Part shown: positions 62,318-64,000 of the stretch, in pieces
Numbering within the stretch: the first letter of the stretch is position 1
How the letters are laid out: each line of letters opens with the position of its first letter
Assembly: GCA_963696075.1 (NCBI GenBank)
Contig: CAVOJD010000006.1
Coordinates: 124,001-188,000, forward strand
Source of the DNA: CAJQQK01 sp963696075
GTDB lineage: Bacteria > Pseudomonadota > Alphaproteobacteria > Rhizobiales > Hyphomicrobiaceae
Direction of reading: 5' to 3'
DNA length: 64,000 nt
Notes under the pieces: generated by a model
What the model was told of the DNA's origin: nothing
What the model saw: the letters and a program-made list of their open reading frames with translations, nothing else
The model's database searches: none
Program-made: the position numbers and the translations under genes

Positions 62318-63308
62318 ATGCCGACGCCGAAGCTGCTCGTCACCTACGAGGCGGGCGATGCCTCCCGCGAGATCATCGAAAGCGCCGCCGGCACCGACCT
62401 CGACGTGGTCTACCTTCGCGACGTATCTCCTGCGGATCGCAGCGCCGCCCTTGCGTCCGCCGACGCGCTTCTGGCCATGAATACCGCGAAGGAACTTGAG
62501 CCAGGCGAGGTCGGCCTGATTTCCGGCGCCAGACTCATCCAGTTCGTCGCCTCCGGCGTTGACTTCGTCCCGCTGGGCGATCTCCCAGATAATCTCACCA
62601 TCGCCTCCAACGGCGGCGCGTATGCCGAACCCATGGCCGAACACGCCGTTATGATGACGCTCGCAGCCTTCAAGCGTCTCTCGGTTGAACAAAACAAGAT
62701 GACGGCCGGAACCTTCGATCAGTTCGAGTCCAACCGAATGCTCTCCGGGGCGGTCTGCGGCATTCTCGGCTTCGGCGGCATCGGCAAGGCGACGGCCCGC
62801 CTGATGCGTGCCTTCGGCGCCAAGGTTCACGCCATCAACCGCAGCTGGCGCGACCGACGAGCCGGTCGACTGGATCGGCACCGACGCCGATCTCGGCCAG
62901 CTTCTCAAGGCCTCCGACGTCCTGGTCCTCAGCCTGCCCCTGACCCCCGCGAGCGAGCGACTGATCGGCAAGGCCGAACTGGCAGCCATGAAACCCGACG
63001 CCGTCCTCGTCAATCTTGCCCGCGGCGAAATCGTCGACGAAACCGCTCTCTACGAGCACTTGAAGGCCAACCCGGATTTCTGGGCCTGCATCGATGCCTG
63101 GTGGGTCGAGCCAATCCGCCACGGCCGCTTCGAGATGGCTCATGATTTCCTGGCGCTGCCCAACGTCGTCGCCTCGCCGCACAACTCTGCGTCCGTCCAC
63201 GGCTGGCGCAAGGTCTCACTCGGCCGCGCCGTCGCCAATATCCGCCGCGTGCTGGTCGAGGGCGAAGCGCCGAATTTCATCGTCAGGCCGGGCGACCGGA
63301 TGGGCTAG
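62318..63308 (+). pseudogene. D-2-hydroxyacid dehydrogenase family protein, frame broken by one inserted base
   Basis: An NAD(P)-dependent 2-hydroxyacid dehydrogenase (phosphoglycerate-dehydrogenase-like) of about 329 residues if repaired. ATG 62318 follows GGAGAG. The Rossmann motif GFGGIGKATARLM is in frame one; then an extra T at 62846 moves the rest to another frame, which carries LVLSLPLTPASERLIG, VNLARGEIVDE (Arg region) and SPHNSASVHGW (His region). Removing the T joins HAINRS to GATDEPVDW. Ends at 63308. Probably a sequence error. Confidence 0.85.
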
Positions 63309-63343
63309 GTGGCAGTCTGCTTCGGCCAAAGCGCAATGCTCAG

Positions 63344-63454
63344 GTGTCATCCCGGACGCGCGTTAGCGCGAGCCGGGACCCAGGGCCAGAAACGCATACG
63401 ATTGGGTTGATCGCCCTGGGTCCCGGCTCTCCCTCCGGTCGGCCGGGATGACAC
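63344..63454. repeat. Palindromic dispersed repeat element
   Basis: An imperfect palindrome: outer arms GTGTCATCCCGG (63344-63355) and CCGGGATGACAC (63443-63454), inner arms GAGCCGGGACCCAGGGC (63370-63386) and its exact complement (63413-63429). This GTCATCCCGG...CCGGGATGAC type of intergenic element is common in many alphaproteobacterial genomes. It lies between convergent genes and may also end transcription. Confidence 0.85.
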
Positions 63455-63469
63455 GGTGATCAAGTCGGC

Positions 63470-64000
63470 TCACCCCTCGCCGGCGAGCACCCGCTTGGCC
63501 GCTGGCACCGTCTCGGAGGTGAACCAGCCCGCCCGTTGCGGATCATCGAGATTGGCGACCGTGCGCGCGATCTTGTCGATTACGTCCCCGCGCAATTGCC
63601 GCTTGATCGCCGCATAGGCTTCCGCCGGGCTTCGTGCCATCTCGCGCGCCTTTTCGATCGCGCGCGCTTCGACGGCGTCCGGCGCGATGACTTCATCGAA
63701 AATGCCGCCCGCGTGCGCCTCGCTCATGCTCACCGGCTGTCCCGTCAAGAGCAGCCGCCGCGCCAGCGCCGGGGTCAATTCCGCCCGCGCGATCTCGATC
63801 GGCGCCACCGGGAACGCAACACCGACCCGCACTTCCGCAAGTCCGAACAGCGCCTTGCCCTCGCCGCCGATCCGATAGTCCGCCGCAAGAATGAAAAACA
63901 ACCCGCCCGCAATCGCATGCCCGGTCGCCGCCACCACCAGCGGTTTCGGAAAGGCATAGAGCGTGCCGTAGCACGCGTTCAGTCCGTCGACGACGGCGCG
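63470..64000 (-). CDS. Enoyl-CoA hydratase/isomerase family protein, 5' end beyond the window
   Basis: A crotonase-fold protein cut by the window edge; at least 176 residues are visible. The frame stays open to 64000 with no start needed before it. The block GHAIAGGLFFILAADYRIGGEGKALFGLAEVRVG is the family hallmark (oxyanion-hole region), followed by LTPALARRLLLTGQPVSMSEAHAGGIFDEV. The catalytic glutamates seen in classical hydratases are not both obvious, so hydratase, isomerase or another crotonase reaction is possible. Confidence 0.85.
   Translation of the reverse strand, partial: RAVVDGLNACYGTLYAFPKPLVVAATGHAIAGGLFFILAADYRIGGEGKALFGLAEVRVGVAFPVAPIEIARAELTPALARRLLLTGQPVSMSEAHAGGIFDEVIAPDAVEARAIEKAREMARSPAEAYAAIKRQLRGDVIDKIARTVANLDDPQRAGWFTSETVPAAKRVLAGEG

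Noticed and set aside
1..64000. tRNA or rRNA genes and insertion sequences
   Set aside because: I looked for cloverleaf-type and rRNA core sequences and transposase motifs in the spacers and found none I could support.

Overview
The window is GC-rich DNA from an alphaproteobacterial anoxygenic phototroph (a purple bacterium or an aerobic anoxygenic phototroph; the order cannot be fixed from the sequence alone). The evidence is a large part of a photosynthesis gene cluster in the usual alphaproteobacterial order, with spirilloxanthin-series carotenoid genes and a type-2 reaction centre. ppsR and the other bch genes (bchF, N, B, H, L, M, G, P) are not here, so the cluster continues elsewhere.

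Layout. (1) 0.1-3.7 kb, minus strand: a bacteriophytochrome histidine kinase with a FixL-like kinase half, its FixJ-type response regulator, and a cytochrome c2. (2) 4.0-7.9 kb: bchI-bchD-bchO (Mg chelatase plus a hydrolase). (3) 7.9-10.3 kb, minus: crtC and crtD. (4) 10.4-20.3 kb: crtE-crtF-bchC-bchX-bchY-bchZ-pufQ-pufB-pufA-pufL-pufM, a superoperon with many ATGA overlaps, an mRNA-type hairpin between pufA and pufL, and a strong terminator right after pufM (no pufC). (5) 20.5-24.6 kb: tspO, crtI, crtW and crtB. (6) 24.8-31.3 kb: a two-gene ABC exporter, a dienelactone-hydrolase-like protein, a UvrD-type helicase and an isocitrate-lyase/PEP-mutase family enzyme. (7) 31.4-49.8 kb: mostly catabolic and redox genes, including a Crp-like regulator with a DUF2892 membrane protein, a GrdB-like protein whose frame is crossed by one UGA, an M20 peptidase, a flavoprotein/2Fe-2S pair, an orphan RTX-type acyltransferase, TenA, BenE and hydantoinase A/B. 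(8) 49.8-64 kb: housekeeping and envelope genes (two L,D-transpeptidases, Pcm, GlpD, SelO, a K+ channel with a cyclic-nucleotide-binding domain), an 89-bp tandem repeat and a palindromic dispersed repeat.

How it works together: bchI/D/O, bchC and bchX/Y/Z serve bacteriochlorophyll a synthesis. crtE, B, I, C, D and F make acyclic methoxylated carotenoids. puf genes encode LH1 and the reaction centre L/M subunits, and cytochrome c2 is the likely soluble donor because no tetrahaem subunit is encoded after pufM. Candidate PpsR/CrtJ-type boxes lie before bchC and between crtD and crtE.

Main points of interest: a candidate selenoprotein (UGA codon followed by a well-placed SECIS-like hairpin) at 33593-34825; a CrtW ketolase in an acyclic-carotenoid cluster that shows no lycopene cyclase; a C-terminally extended LH1 beta subunit; and four genes each broken by one inserted base (bchD, uvrD-like, an LLM oxidoreductase, a 2-hydroxyacid dehydrogenase), a pattern that looks more like insertion-type sequence error than gene decay.
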